Origin: Leifsonia virtsii
GTDB lineage: Bacteria; Actinomycetota; Actinomycetes; Actinomycetales; Microbacteriaceae
Length of the DNA: 64,000 nt
Direction: 5' to 3'
Assembly (NCBI RefSeq): GCF_030433675.1
Contig: NZ_JAROCB010000001.1
Location: forward strand, 369,333-433,332
Part shown: piece by piece, positions 48,291 through 57,106 of the stretch
Layout: each line of letters begins with the position of its first letter
Position numbering within the stretch: position 1 is the first letter of the stretch
Translations under genes and position numbers: made by a program
The notes under the pieces: generated by a model
What the model saw: the letters and a program-made list of their open reading frames with translations, nothing else
What the model was told of the DNA's origin: nothing
Databases searched by the model: none

Positions 48291-49377
48291 CGGCTCGTGG
48301 CGCGCCCGATATCGGGACGCTTCCGGTAGGGAGCACGCGCGGCACTTCAAGTTCAAAGACAACCCACGAGATCCGGAGAACTCGGCACAGCACTGGCTCG
48401 ATCGCGAGACCAGCAAACTGGTCACCGGGACATGGGTGGCACCGAAGACTGCGAAAGTCACCATGAGGGAATGGTGCTCAACCTGGATTGACGGATATGC
48501 GACCAACCGTGCGTCGACGGTTCGGCAGGCTCGCACTCACCTCGTGCGCATCAGCGCGAAGTTCGGCGACCGCCCGCTAGGCAGCATCCGCCCGTCCGAG
48601 GTGAAGCACTGGATGGCCGAGCTCAAGGCTGAAGGTCTCGCTGACTCCACGGTCTACGCCATCCATCGCCGCCTGTCGCAGCTGTACACGGACGCCGTGC
48701 ACGACGGCATCGTTGCGAAGTCTCCAGTCTCGCGCCGAACATCTCCTGGCGCCGGGAAGCAGCGACCCTACGTAGCCACCACCGAGCAGGTGTGGGCGCT
48801 CCACGACGTCCTACCGGAACACTTCAGGCCCGTTGTGCTGCTCGGCGCCTTCGCGGGCCTCCGAGTAGGCGAGATCGCCGCACTTCGCGTCGAAGACGTC
48901 GACTTCATGCGCGGCATCATCTCACCCGCCATCCAGTGGCCGGCCGAACCGCTCAAGACGGACATGTCGAAGACGCCGATCCCGATCCCGCACGAAGTGG
49001 CGCTCGAGCTCAATCGGATCCCGGCGCAGTGGGGGAGTAGCACTCTCGTTGTCGGCGCCTACGGCCGGCCGGTGGCTCCGTACACGATCGAAACCGCGTT
49101 CCGTGCCGCGCGCGAGAAGGTGCCCGGTCTACCCAATGGCTTCCGCATCCATGATCTGCGGCACTACTACGCGTCCCTGCTGATCGCGGCCGGCCTCGAT
49201 ATCAAGACGGTTCAGGCGCGTCTGCGGCATGCTTCCGCGAAGACGACGCTGGATACCTATGGGCATTTGTGGCCGGATACAGATGAGTCCGCACGAGCTG
49301 CGGTTTCGGTCGCTTTCGCGGACCGTCCTGCAGCTCGTGCGGACTTTTTGCGGACTAACGCGTCCGCAACGTCTTAG
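48265..49377 (+). CDS. Tyrosine recombinase integrase of the element
   Basis: 370 aa. N-terminal arm-binding domain (1-60), core-binding SAM-like domain (about 65-150), catalytic domain with R200 ('AGLRVGEIAAL'), H296 and R299 ('HDLRHYYASLL'), H322 ('LRHASAKTT') and nucleophile Y332 ('DTYGHL'). The whole catalytic set is intact. Start at the third of three in-frame starts (GTG, ATG, ATG) because AGGGG lies 6 nt before it. It ends 35 bp from the attR core and converges with glnA. Confidence 0.93.
   Translation: MASIKKRPDGSWRARYRDASGREHARHFKFKDNPRDPENSAQHWLDRETSKLVTGTWVAPKTAKVTMREWCSTWIDGYATNRASTVRQARTHLVRISAKFGDRPLGSIRPSEVKHWMAELKAEGLADSTVYAIHRRLSQLYTDAVHDGIVAKSPVSRRTSPGAGKQRPYVATTEQVWALHDVLPEHFRPVVLLGAFAGLRVGEIAALRVEDVDFMRGIISPAIQWPAEPLKTDMSKTPIPIPHEVALELNRIPAQWGSSTLVVGAYGRPVAPYTIETAFRAAREKVPGLPNGFRIHDLRHYYASLLIAAGLDIKTVQARLRHASAKTTLDTYGHLWPDTDESARAAVSVAFADRPAARADFLRTNASATS
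49338..49357 (+). repeat. Terminal 20-bp repeat, right copy
   Basis: Identical to 33828-33847, same orientation. It lies inside the last codons of the integrase gene ('ADFLRTN'), 55 bp from the attR core. Confidence 0.7.
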
Positions 49378-49404
49378 ATCCCGCGCAATTCCGCGGCAAT
49401 CCGG

Positions 49405-50829
49405 TCAGACCCCGTAGTACAGCTCGTACTCGAACGGGTGCGGGCGCTGCGCGAGCGGCTTGATCTCCTTCTCGCGCTTGTACTCGATCCAGGTCTCGAT
49501 GAGCTCCGGGGTGAACACGCCGCCCGCGGTGAGGAAGTCGTGGTCCGCCTCGAGCGCGTCGAGCGCCTCGCCGAGCGACGCCGGCACCTGGGGGATGTTC
49601 TTGGCCTCCTCGGGCGGAAGCTCGTAGAGGTCCTTGTCGACCGGCTCGTGCGGCTCGATGCGGTTCTTGATGCCGTCGAGGCCCGCCATCAACTGCGCGG
49701 CGAAGGCGAGGTACGGGTTGCCGGACGCGTCGGGCGCGCGGAACTCGATGCGCTTGGCCTTCGGGTTGGAGCCGGTGATCGGGATGCGGATCGACGCCGA
49801 GCGGTTACCGGCCGAGTAGACCAGGTTGACCGGGGCCTCGAAGCCGGGCACGAGGCGGTGGAACGAGTTCACCGTCGGGTTCGTGAAGGCGAGCACCGCG
49901 GGGGCGTGCTTGAGCAGGCCGCCGATGTACCAGCGCGCGATGTCGGACAGGCCGCCGTAGCCCGCCTCGTCGTAGAACAGCGGCTTGCCGTCGTTCCACA
50001 GCGACTGGTGGGTGTGCATGCCGGAACCGTTGTCGCCGAAGAGCGGCTTCGGCATGAAGGTCGCCGTCTTGCCCCACTCGTTCGCCGTGTTCTTGACGAT
50101 GTACTTGAACTTCAGGATGTCGTCCGCCGCGTGGACCATGGTGTCGAAGCGGTAGTTGATCTCCGCCTGGCCGCCGGTGCCCACCTCGTGGTGCGCGCGC
50201 TCCAGGATGAGGCCCGCGTCGATCAGCTTCAGCGAGATGTCGTCGCGCAGGTCGGCCTGCTTGTCGACGGGGGAGACCGGGAAGTAGCCGCCCTTGTAGG
50301 GGGTCTTGTTCGCCAGGTTGCCGCCCTCTTCGACGCGGCCCGAGTTCCAGGCGCCCTCCTCCGAGTCCACGGAGTAGAAGCTGGAGTTCTGCTTCACCTC
50401 GTAGCGGACGTCGTCGAAGATGTAGAACTCGGCCTCCGGCGCGAAGTACGCGGTGTCGGCGATGCCGGTCGACGCGAGGTACTTCTCGGCCTTCTTGGCG
50501 ACCTGACGCGGGTCCTTCGCGTAGATCTCGCCGTTTCGCGGGTTGTAGATGTCGAACACCATGATGAGGGTGCGCTCGGCACGGAACGGGTCGATGTAAG
50601 CGGTCGACACATCCGGGATGAGCTGCATGTCGGACTCGTGGATCGACGCGAAGCCGCGGATCGAGGAGCCGTCGAACAGCTGGCCGACGGAGAAGAACTC
50701 CTCGTCGACGGTCGAGGCGGGGATGTTGAAGTGCTGCTGCACACCGGGCAGGTCGGTGAAGCGGATATCAAGGAACTTGACGTCGGTGTCCTTGATGAAC
50801 TTGAGCACCTCGGAAGAATCACGGAACAT
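49405..50829 (-). CDS. glnA: Glutamine synthetase type I
   Basis: 474 aa, the standard GSI length. Makes glutamine from glutamate, ammonia and ATP. Motifs: '[17 protein letters not shown]', '[12 protein letters not shown]', '[17 protein letters not shown]', '[11 protein letters not shown]', 'NRSASIRIP' and the adenylylation tyrosine in '[15 protein letters not shown]', so GlnE can regulate it. Start at ATG 50829 (GGGAG upstream). A longer frame begins five codons earlier. The last codons are the attachment site of the 15.7-kb element, and its original terminator is now at 33651. Confidence 0.96.
   Translation of the reverse strand: MFRDSSEVLKFIKDTDVKFLDIRFTDLPGVQQHFNIPASTVDEEFFSVGQLFDGSSIRGFASIHESDMQLIPDVSTAYIDPFRAERTLIMVFDIYNPRNGEIYAKDPRQVAKKAEKYLASTGIADTAYFAPEAEFYIFDDVRYEVKQNSSFYSVDSEEGAWNSGRVEEGGNLANKTPYKGGYFPVSPVDKQADLRDDISLKLIDAGLILERAHHEVGTGGQAEINYRFDTMVHAADDILKFKYIVKNTANEWGKTATFMPKPLFGDNGSGMHTHQSLWNDGKPLFYDEAGYGGLSDIARWYIGGLLKHAPAVLAFTNPTVNSFHRLVPGFEAPVNLVYSAGNRSASIRIPITGSNPKAKRIEFRAPDASGNPYLAFAAQLMAGLDGIKNRIEPHEPVDKDLYELPPEEAKNIPQVPASLGEALDALEADHDFLTAGGVFTPELIETWIEYKREKEIKPLAQRPHPFEYELYYGV
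49412..49430. other. Right attachment site (attR) core in glnA
   Basis: CCGTAGTACAGCTCGTACT, identical to 33705-33723. It covers the last seven codons of glnA. The element therefore rebuilds the gene end, and GlnA stays full length. Confidence 0.85.
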
Positions 50830-51003
50830 ACGGACGACTCCCAATGGCTTTGCGGGTGACCGGACTGCGCATGCAGTCCACCGACCACGCTAGGGGGAGG
50901 CCGTTTCCCCGCGGTCACGCGAATGTTTCCGGCATGTTACGCGTACCCCCGACGGGGATGGGGCGTCCAGGTGGCCGCGAGTGGCCCTCGGTAGACTCGG
51001 CTG

Positions 51004-51426
51004 GTGCCCCAGAACCCGTCGAACCGCCCCGGCGACATCGCCCCCAGCCGCTACCCGGGCGAGCGCCTCGGCCTCCCCGAGTCCGGGCCGCGCTCGATCG
51101 GGCGGGTCGGGCGGCGGATCGGGGCGATCGTCATCGACTGGGCGATCGCGTCGTTCCTGTCGTTCGCGTTCTTCCGCTACGACAGCTGGGCGACGATCGC
51201 GATCTTCGCCGTGCTGCAGATCCTCTTCATCCCGACCATCGGCGGCAGCATCGGGCACCGGATCGTCGGGATGCGCGTGGTCGCGGTCCGTGGGGGCTGG
51301 GTCGGTGTCTGGCGTCCGATCGTCCGGACGCTGCTGCTGTGCATCGTGATCCCCGCGCTTGTCTGGGACTCCGACCAGCGCGGCTTCCACGACAAGATCG
51401 CCGGCACGGTCCTCATCCGCGCCTGA
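51004..51426 (+). CDS. RDD-family membrane protein
   Basis: 140 aa. 'SIGRVGRRIGAIVIDWAIASFLSF' opens the RDD domain, with 'GGSIGHRIVGMRVV' and 'FHDKIAGTVLI' at the end. Two to three membrane helices. Function unknown. GTG six nt after TAGACT. Confidence 0.88.
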   Translation: MPQNPSNRPGDIAPSRYPGERLGLPESGPRSIGRVGRRIGAIVIDWAIASFLSFAFFRYDSWATIAIFAVLQILFIPTIGGSIGHRIVGMRVVAVRGGWVGVWRPIVRTLLLCIVIPALVWDSDQRGFHDKIAGTVLIRA

Positions 51427-51440
51427 CGGCGCGGCGCGGG

Positions 51441-52136
51441 TCAGCGGGCGCGCTGGGCGCGCACCTTCATCGGGTCGATGCCCTTCGGGATCGGCATCTG
51501 GTTCTCCATCGACTGGAGACGGTTGCTGATCGCGATGACCTCGGCCTTGGTGAGGGTCGGCTTGATCTTGGCGAGCGTGCGCGGGACCTTGTGCAGCGGC
51601 ACCGAGTCGGCATCCGGCCCGACCGTGATGATCGTGACGGGGACGTTCGGCAGCACGCGGTTCACCTTGCGGCGCTCCTCGTCCACCATGCGCTTGGTGC
51701 GCGTCGCCGGGCCCTCGCTGATCAGCACGACGCCGCCGCGGCCGGTCGCGCGGTACACCGCGTCCTGCGTCTTGCCGTTGACCGCCACCGGCATCTCGGA
51801 GCCGCGCCAGCTGCGCTTGAGCGACGAGCGCAGCACGGCGCCGACGGCACCGGGCTGGCCCTCGATCTGGGAGTACGCCGCGCGCTCGGCACGACGACCC
51901 AGGATGATCAGGCCGATCAGGACGCCCGCGAGCACGCCCGCGACGATCCACAGCACCATCGTGAAGACGTTGCCGCCGGACAGGAAGATCGCGAGCAGCA
52001 CGCCGGCGACGATGGGAAGGACAGCACCGAGGACGATGTACAGCAGCGCGCGGTCGTCGTACCGGCGGGTCATCTGGAAGACCTGCCACATCTGCTTCAG
52101 ACGGCCGGGCTCCTTGGTGGACTTGTCCTTTGCCAT
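51441..52136 (-). CDS. DUF4191 membrane protein
   Basis: 231 aa. Two membrane helices (about 30-75), then a cytoplasmic domain with 'GAVLRSSLKRSWRGSEMPVAV' and 'ATGRGGVVLISEGPATR'. Conserved next to lipA/lipB in actinobacteria. Function unknown. TATCCT lies seven nt before the ATG. Confidence 0.88.
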   Translation of the reverse strand: MAKDKSTKEPGRLKQMWQVFQMTRRYDDRALLYIVLGAVLPIVAGVLLAIFLSGGNVFTMVLWIVAGVLAGVLIGLIILGRRAERAAYSQIEGQPGAVGAVLRSSLKRSWRGSEMPVAVNGKTQDAVYRATGRGGVVLISEGPATRTKRMVDEERRKVNRVLPNVPVTIITVGPDADSVPLHKVPRTLAKIKPTLTKAEVIAISNRLQSMENQMPIPKGIDPMKVRAQRAR

Positions 52137-52198
52137 AGCTCCAAGGATACCGGCTCGCGGGTCCTCCAGATGACCTGTTCGCCGCTGGGAGAGTGCTG

Positions 52199-53188
52199 TC
52201 AGGAGACCGCCTGCGCGAACCCGAGCGACGCGTCGGCGAGGTGCCGCAGCTCGTCCGGCACCGGCCGTCCCTTCGCCTGCATCGACTGCGCCCAGAGCCG
52301 CCCCGCGCGGTACGAGGACCGCACGAGCGGACCGGCGAGCACGCCGAGGAAGCCGACCTCCTCCGCCTCCTGCTTGAGCTCCACGAACTCGTCGGGGTGC
52401 ACCCATCGGGCCACCGGCAGGTGCCGCGGGCTCGGCCGCAGGTACTGCGTGATGGTCAGGATGTCGGTGCCCGCGTCGTGCAGGTCGCGCAGGGCGGCGC
52501 TGACCTCCTGGCGCTCCTCGCCCATCCCGAGGATCAGGTTCGACTTCGTGATCAGACCTGCCGCGCGACCCTGGGTCAGCACGTCGAGCGAGCGCTCGTA
52601 CCGGAACGCCGGCCGGATGCGCTTGAAGATGCGCGGAACGGTCTCGACGTTGTGCGCGAACACCTCCGGCTGCGCAGAGAAGACCTCGCCCAGGTACTCC
52701 GGGTTGCCGGAGAAGTCGGGCACCAGGATCTCGACCCCGGTGCCGGGGGACTGGCGGTGGATCTCGCGGATCGTCTCGGCGTACAGCCACGACCCCTCGT
52801 CCTCCAGGTCGTCGCGCGCGACACCGGTCACCGTGGCGTAGCGCAGGCCCATCCGCTGCACGGACTCGGCGACGCGCCGCGGCTCGTCCCGGTCGAAGTC
52901 GGCAGGCTTGCCGGTGTCGATCTGGCAGAAGTCGCAGCGGCGGGTGCACTGGGAGCCGCCGATGAGGAAGGTCGCCTCCCGGTCCTCCCAGCACTCGTAG
53001 ATGTTCGGGCAGCCGGCCTCCTGGCAGACGGTGTGCAGCTCCTCGGTCTTCACCAGGGTCTGCAGCTGCCGGTACTCCGGGCCCATCTTCGCCTTGGTCT
53101 TGATCCACTCGGGCTTGCGCTCGATCGGCGTCTGGGCGTTGCGGACCTCGAGGCGCAGCATCCGGCGCCCCTCGGGTAGGGCGCTCAC
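52199..53188 (-). CDS. lipA: Lipoyl synthase
   Basis: 329 aa radical SAM enzyme that inserts sulfur into octanoyl groups on lipoyl domains. Auxiliary cluster Cys in '[13 protein letters not shown]', radical SAM cluster in '[10 protein letters not shown]', and the C-terminal '[10 protein letters not shown]' serine ligand. Overlaps lipB by ATGA. Its product is needed by SucB in this window. Confidence 0.97.
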   Translation of the reverse strand: MSALPEGRRMLRLEVRNAQTPIERKPEWIKTKAKMGPEYRQLQTLVKTEELHTVCQEAGCPNIYECWEDREATFLIGGSQCTRRCDFCQIDTGKPADFDRDEPRRVAESVQRMGLRYATVTGVARDDLEDEGSWLYAETIREIHRQSPGTGVEILVPDFSGNPEYLGEVFSAQPEVFAHNVETVPRIFKRIRPAFRYERSLDVLTQGRAAGLITKSNLILGMGEERQEVSAALRDLHDAGTDILTITQYLRPSPRHLPVARWVHPDEFVELKQEAEEVGFLGVLAGPLVRSSYRAGRLWAQSMQAKGRPVPDELRHLADASLGFAQAVS

Positions 53189-53844
53189 GCGACGGCCTCC
53201 GCCGCCGTGAACTCGAGGTCGAAGGCGTCCATGACGAGCGGCGCGACCTCCTGCGGCGTGACGGTTCGGCCCAGGACGCGGGAGATCGTGGTGACTCCGG
53301 CGTCGCGGATGCCGCAGGCGACGATCCGGTCGTAGGCGGCGAGGTCGTTGGAGCAGTTGAGCGCGAAGCCGTGCATGGTGACGCCCTCGGCGACGCGGAT
53401 GCCGATGGCGGCGATCTTCTCGTCCTGCTGTGCTCCCGGGTTGTGCTCCGGGCGCATCCAGACGCCGGACCGGCCCTCGATCTGCACGCCGGTCACGCCG
53501 AGGCGGGCGAGCACGTCGATGAGGACGCGCTCGAGCGCACGGACGTAGCCGACGACATCGACGGGTTCGTGGAGACGGACGATCGGGTACCCCACGAGCT
53601 GCCCCGGCCCGTGCCAGGTGATCTTGCCCCCGCGGTCGACGTCGACGACGGGCGTGCCGTCGTCCGGGCGTTCGTCCGGGGAGGTGCGCTTGCCGGCGGT
53701 GTACACCGACTCGTGCTCGAGGAGGATGACGGTATCGGGCGCCTGGCCTGCGACGACGGCGGCGTGCACGGCACGCTGCTGCTGAAGGGCCTCGAGATAC
53801 GGCACGGAGTTGGCGCTTAGCCCCGTGACGTCATACGTGGTCAC
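53185..53844 (-). CDS. lipB: Octanoyl-[ACP]:protein N-octanoyltransferase
   Basis: 219 aa. '[18 protein letters not shown]' binds the acyl group, and '[22 protein letters not shown]' carries the catalytic cysteine and lysine region. Supplies the octanoyl intermediate to LipA. GTG start six nt after TAGACT, leaderless. Confidence 0.96.
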   Translation of the reverse strand: MTTYDVTGLSANSVPYLEALQQQRAVHAAVVAGQAPDTVILLEHESVYTAGKRTSPDERPDDGTPVVDVDRGGKITWHGPGQLVGYPIVRLHEPVDVVGYVRALERVLIDVLARLGVTGVQIEGRSGVWMRPEHNPGAQQDEKIAAIGIRVAEGVTMHGFALNCSNDLAAYDRIVACGIRDAGVTTISRVLGRTVTPQEVAPLVMDAFDLEFTAAEAVA

Positions 53845-53959
53845 CCGGTCAGTCTACGTCGGGCTTCGGGAAGGTGCGCACAGCCCGACGACAGCGTGAC
53901 TTGTCCACAGATCCGCGGAGACGGGCCCTCGGCGCGCCCGTGCCTACTGGGATGGAGGC

Positions 53960-55498
53960 ATGACACCGATCACCGGCTCCTCCCCCTCCCGTCCTGCCGA
54001 CCGTGCAGAGCTCCACCGCATCGCGACGGCACTGGCCCGCGCCGAGGGTTGGGACGCGGCGGGGCCGCCGACGGACGACCCGGGCGGGGGAGTGTCCCTG
54101 CCGGTGACGGGCGCCGCGCTGCACCGACGGGCGCGGCTGCGAGTGCGCGAGCGGCGGGCTGGAGAGGCAGGGCCGTCCGCCGACCGCGAGCTCGCGGCGC
54201 GGAGGCGAGCCGCGAGCGAGCACGTCGTCGGGCTCGTGCAGGAGGTCGGCCGACGCCAGGTCCGCGGACGTGAAATGGATGCCGTCCTCCTGGCCGACGC
54301 TCCCGGCGGCACTCTGGCGGAGCTGATCGCGCGTCGCTCGGGTGTGTCGGGCGGTGAGGCCGCGACGGTGCTGCTCGGCGTTGCGCGGGGGATCGCCGCC
54401 CTGCACGCGGCGGGCTGGGCCGCGCCGACCCTCTCGCCGGAGGGTGTGGAGTTCACCGCCGACGGCTGCCCGTCCCTCGGCCTCCTCGACGGTGTCGTGC
54501 CGCTGCATCCCGAGGCCGCCGTCGCGGACGCGGAAGCGTTCCACGCGTTCGCTCGCTCCCTGTGCCTACGCGTGGTCGACGGCACCGGCATGCGCCTCCT
54601 GGCGGCCGTGGAGGGTGCACTCCGCAGCGGGCGGTGGTCCGCGGTGGAGGAGGCGGTGGCGGCGGTCGCGCGTCCGGTCGCGGTGCGTTCGGCGGTCGAG
54701 GGGGAGGTGCCGTCCGTCGGGGTCTCGGTGAACGCGCCGGGAGCCGTCGATGCCGGCGATTCCGCTCGCGCTGTGGCGAGGGCTCATCCGAGCGGGGACG
54801 ATCGGGGACGTGCTCCGCGCCTTGCCTCGGTGGTCGAGCTGTTCGACGACCGTCCCCTTCAGCGAGTGGGGACGCGACTGCTCGCCGCCCTGCGCAGGCG
54901 GCCTGCCCTGGCTCTGGTCGCCGCTGTGCCCGTGATCGTCGGGCTGGCAGTCGTCGCGCTGGTTCCGGGAACCCCGGCGCCGAGCGCGGCGGTGAGCCGC
55001 TCGACCGCGGCGAGTACACCATCGGTCGGCCGATCGACCGCGGCCTGGGGACGGTCGGGTGCGACGGGAACCCCGGTCGCCGGCTCCGGGGCGGCATCCC
55101 TCGCGGCGGAAGCGGGCGATGGAGGAGCCGGCGCGGGCGCTTCACCTGAGGGCGAGAAGCCTCGCGGCGACAGCGATGACCCGGTGGATGCGGCGGTCAC
55201 TCTGCTGGACGCGCGGCATGCCTGCTTCTCCGCGACATCGGCCGCCCCCGCCTGCCTCGACGATGTGCTCGAAGCCGGAGCCGCTCTGCAGGGGGACGAG
55301 GCTGCAGCGCTCGGCGGAGCGGGGGCGGCAGACGAACGCGACTACGCGGGAGCTCAGCTCTCCCTGGTGGAGCGCTGGGGCGATGCGGCGCTGGTGGCGG
55401 TCGTCCCCGATGCGGCGCGCACGCCGAAAAGCCGACCGGCCTCGCTCCTACTGGTGAGGAGCGAGGCCGGCTGGCGGTTACGGGCGGTGTTCCCGTGA
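53960..55498 (+). CDS. Transmembrane pseudokinase-like protein
   Basis: 512 aa. Residues about 95-225 have the layout of a Ser/Thr kinase C-lobe ('LAELIARRSGVSGGEAATVLLGVARGIAALHAAGW', shortened here in meaning to helices E-F). However, the HRD catalytic loop is replaced by 'APTLSPEGVEFTADG' and no DFG is present. One membrane helix at about 318-340. The external part (about 345-512) is Ser/Ala/Gly-rich then compact ('DARHACFSATSAAPACLDDVLE'). GGAGG ribosome-binding site. Function unknown, possibly a sensor or scaffold. Confidence 0.65.
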   Translation: MTPITGSSPSRPADRAELHRIATALARAEGWDAAGPPTDDPGGGVSLPVTGAALHRRARLRVRERRAGEAGPSADRELAARRRAASEHVVGLVQEVGRRQVRGREMDAVLLADAPGGTLAELIARRSGVSGGEAATVLLGVARGIAALHAAGWAAPTLSPEGVEFTADGCPSLGLLDGVVPLHPEAAVADAEAFHAFARSLCLRVVDGTGMRLLAAVEGALRSGRWSAVEEAVAAVARPVAVRSAVEGEVPSVGVSVNAPGAVDAGDSARAVARAHPSGDDRGRAPRLASVVELFDDRPLQRVGTRLLAALRRRPALALVAAVPVIVGLAVVALVPGTPAPSAAVSRSTAASTPSVGRSTAAWGRSGATGTPVAGSGAASLAAEAGDGGAGAGASPEGEKPRGDSDDPVDAAVTLLDARHACFSATSAAPACLDDVLEAGAALQGDEAAALGGAGAADERDYAGAQLSLVERWGDAALVAVVPDAARTPKSRPASLLLVRSEAGWRLRAVFP

Positions 55499-55503
55499 GG
55501 CGA

Positions 55504-57027
55504 TCAGATCCCGAGGTTGCCCTCGAAGTTGCCGCCCTCGAGACGGTTCTTGACCGCGACGAGGAAGCGGGCCGCGTCGGCGCCGTCCACGATCCGGTGG
55601 TCGTACGAGAGGGCGAGGTACACGGTCGAGCGGATGGCGATCGAGTCGCTGCCGTCGGCCGAGACGACGACCGGCTTCTTGGTGACGATGCCGGTGCCGA
55701 GGATCGCGACCTGCGGGAGGAACACGAGCGGGGTGTCGAACAGCGCGCCGCGCGAACCGGTGTTGGTCAGCGTGAACGTGCCGCCCGCGAGCTCGTCCGG
55801 CTTGAGCCGGTTGTCGCGGGTGCGCTCGGCGAGGTCGCCGATCTCCTTCGCCAGGGCGGCGATGTCGAGCTCGGAGGCGTTGCGCACCACCGGGGTGAGC
55901 AGCCCGCGCTCGGTGTCGACGGCGATCGAGATGTTCTCGTGGTCCGGGTAGACGATGCTGTCACCGTCGACGGTCGCGTTGATGACCGGGTAGGTCTTCA
56001 GCGCCTCGGCGGCGGCCAGCGCGAAGAACGGCAGGAAGGAGAGCTTCACACCGGTCTTGCTCAGGAAGTCGCCCTTCACGCGGTCGCGGAGGGCGGCGAC
56101 CTTGGTCACGTCCACCTCGACGACGCTGGTGAGCTGCGCGGTCGACTGCATCGAGACGACGGCGCGCTCGGCGACGACCTTGCGGAGGCGCGACATCGGC
56201 TGCGTGGTGCCACGCAGCGGCGAGACCTCCGGGGCCGGGGCCGCGGCGGCGGGAGCCGACGCAGCGGCGGCAGGGGCGGCGGCCGAAAGGATGTCCTCCT
56301 TGCGGATGCGTCCGCCGACGCCGGTGCCCGTCACGGTGGAGAGGTCGACGCCCTGCTCGTTCGCGAGCTTGCGCACGATCGGCGTCACGTAGCCGGCGTT
56401 GCCGGCGTGGGCGCCGCCCGATGAGGCGGGTGCGGCGGCCGCAGCAGCGGGCGCCGCCGGGGCAGCGGCCTGCGGAGCGGCAGCCTGCGGAGCAGGCGCG
56501 GCGGCAGCCTGCGGAGCAGGGGCGGCCTGAGCAGGAGCGGCCTCAGCCGGAGCGGCGGGCGCCTGCTGTGCCGGAGCGGCCGGAGCGGCGGCAGCCGGCG
56601 CGGGAGCGGCCTGCTCGGCCGGGGCGGCGGGCGCGGACTCCTGAGCGGGGGCGGCCTGCGGGGCCTCCTGCGCCGGAGCGGCCGGTGCCTCCTGCGCGGG
56701 GGCGGGCGCCTCCGGTGCGGGAGCAGCGGCCTCGGCGGGCGCGGCCTCGGCCGGCGCAGCCTCGGCGGGCGCCTCGGCGCCGGCACCCGAGCCGTCGCCG
56801 ATCGTCACGAGCGCGGTGCCCACCTCGACGGTCTCGTCCTCCTGCACCAGGATCGCCTCGATGACGCCGGCGACCGGCGACGGGATCTCGGTGTCGACCT
56901 TGTCGGTCGAGACTTCGAGCAGGGGCTCGTCCACCTCGACACGGTCGCCAACGTTCTTCAGCCAGCGGGTGACCGTGCCTTCCGTGACACTCTCGCCGAG
57001 TGCCGGGAGGCTGACGGATTCGCTCAT
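55504..57027 (-). CDS. sucB: Dihydrolipoamide acyltransferase (E2) of 2-oxoglutarate dehydrogenase
   Basis: 507 aa. One lipoyl domain (1-77, Lys43 in '[13 protein letters not shown]'), a very long Ala/Pro-rich linker (about 80-205), a subunit-binding domain (about 210-245, '[17 protein letters not shown]') and a catalytic domain ending in '[16 protein letters not shown]' with the active His. The Ala/Pro linker is encoded by degenerate GC repeats. Follows lpd. Whether pyruvate or 2-oxoglutarate is the substrate is not certain from sequence. Confidence 0.9.
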   Translation of the reverse strand: MSESVSLPALGESVTEGTVTRWLKNVGDRVEVDEPLLEVSTDKVDTEIPSPVAGVIEAILVQEDETVEVGTALVTIGDGSGAGAEAPAEAAPAEAAPAEAAAPAPEAPAPAQEAPAAPAQEAPQAAPAQESAPAAPAEQAAPAPAAAAPAAPAQQAPAAPAEAAPAQAAPAPQAAAAPAPQAAAPQAAAPAAPAAAAAAPASSGGAHAGNAGYVTPIVRKLANEQGVDLSTVTGTGVGGRIRKEDILSAAAPAAAASAPAAAAPAPEVSPLRGTTQPMSRLRKVVAERAVVSMQSTAQLTSVVEVDVTKVAALRDRVKGDFLSKTGVKLSFLPFFALAAAEALKTYPVINATVDGDSIVYPDHENISIAVDTERGLLTPVVRNASELDIAALAKEIGDLAERTRDNRLKPDELAGGTFTLTNTGSRGALFDTPLVFLPQVAILGTGIVTKKPVVVSADGSDSIAIRSTVYLALSYDHRIVDGADAARFLVAVKNRLEGGNFEGNLGI

Positions 57028-57106
57028 GAGCTTCTCTCCTTCAAACCTGATCGTTCAGTAGCTTATTGCAGGCGGGTCCGCGCGCGGCGGACCCGCCTGC
57101 GACGTC

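Larger units (their letters stand above)
33705..49430. mobile_element. 15.7-kb integrative, satellite-like phage element in glnA
   Basis: Bounded by a 19-bp direct repeat of the glnA 3' end. Contents: tyrosine integrase and XRE repressor at the right end, excisionase-like gene at the left end, replication-initiator-like gene with internal iterons, tape measure, LamG/Ig-like tail protein, frameshifted tail chaperone, toxin-antitoxin pair, LexA-boxed gene and a serine recombinase. No terminase, portal, capsid, tail tube, baseplate or lysis gene is visible. By eye it is less GC-rich than its flanks. Either a reduced prophage or a phage satellite. I favour the latter because of the coupled small-gene operon and the ori inside the rep gene. 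Confidence 0.85.

Noticed and set aside
56420-56790. Repetitive GC stretch in sucB as a mobile or satellite repeat
   Set aside because: It encodes the Ala/Pro-rich interdomain linker of E2 proteins. The repeats follow from codon use.
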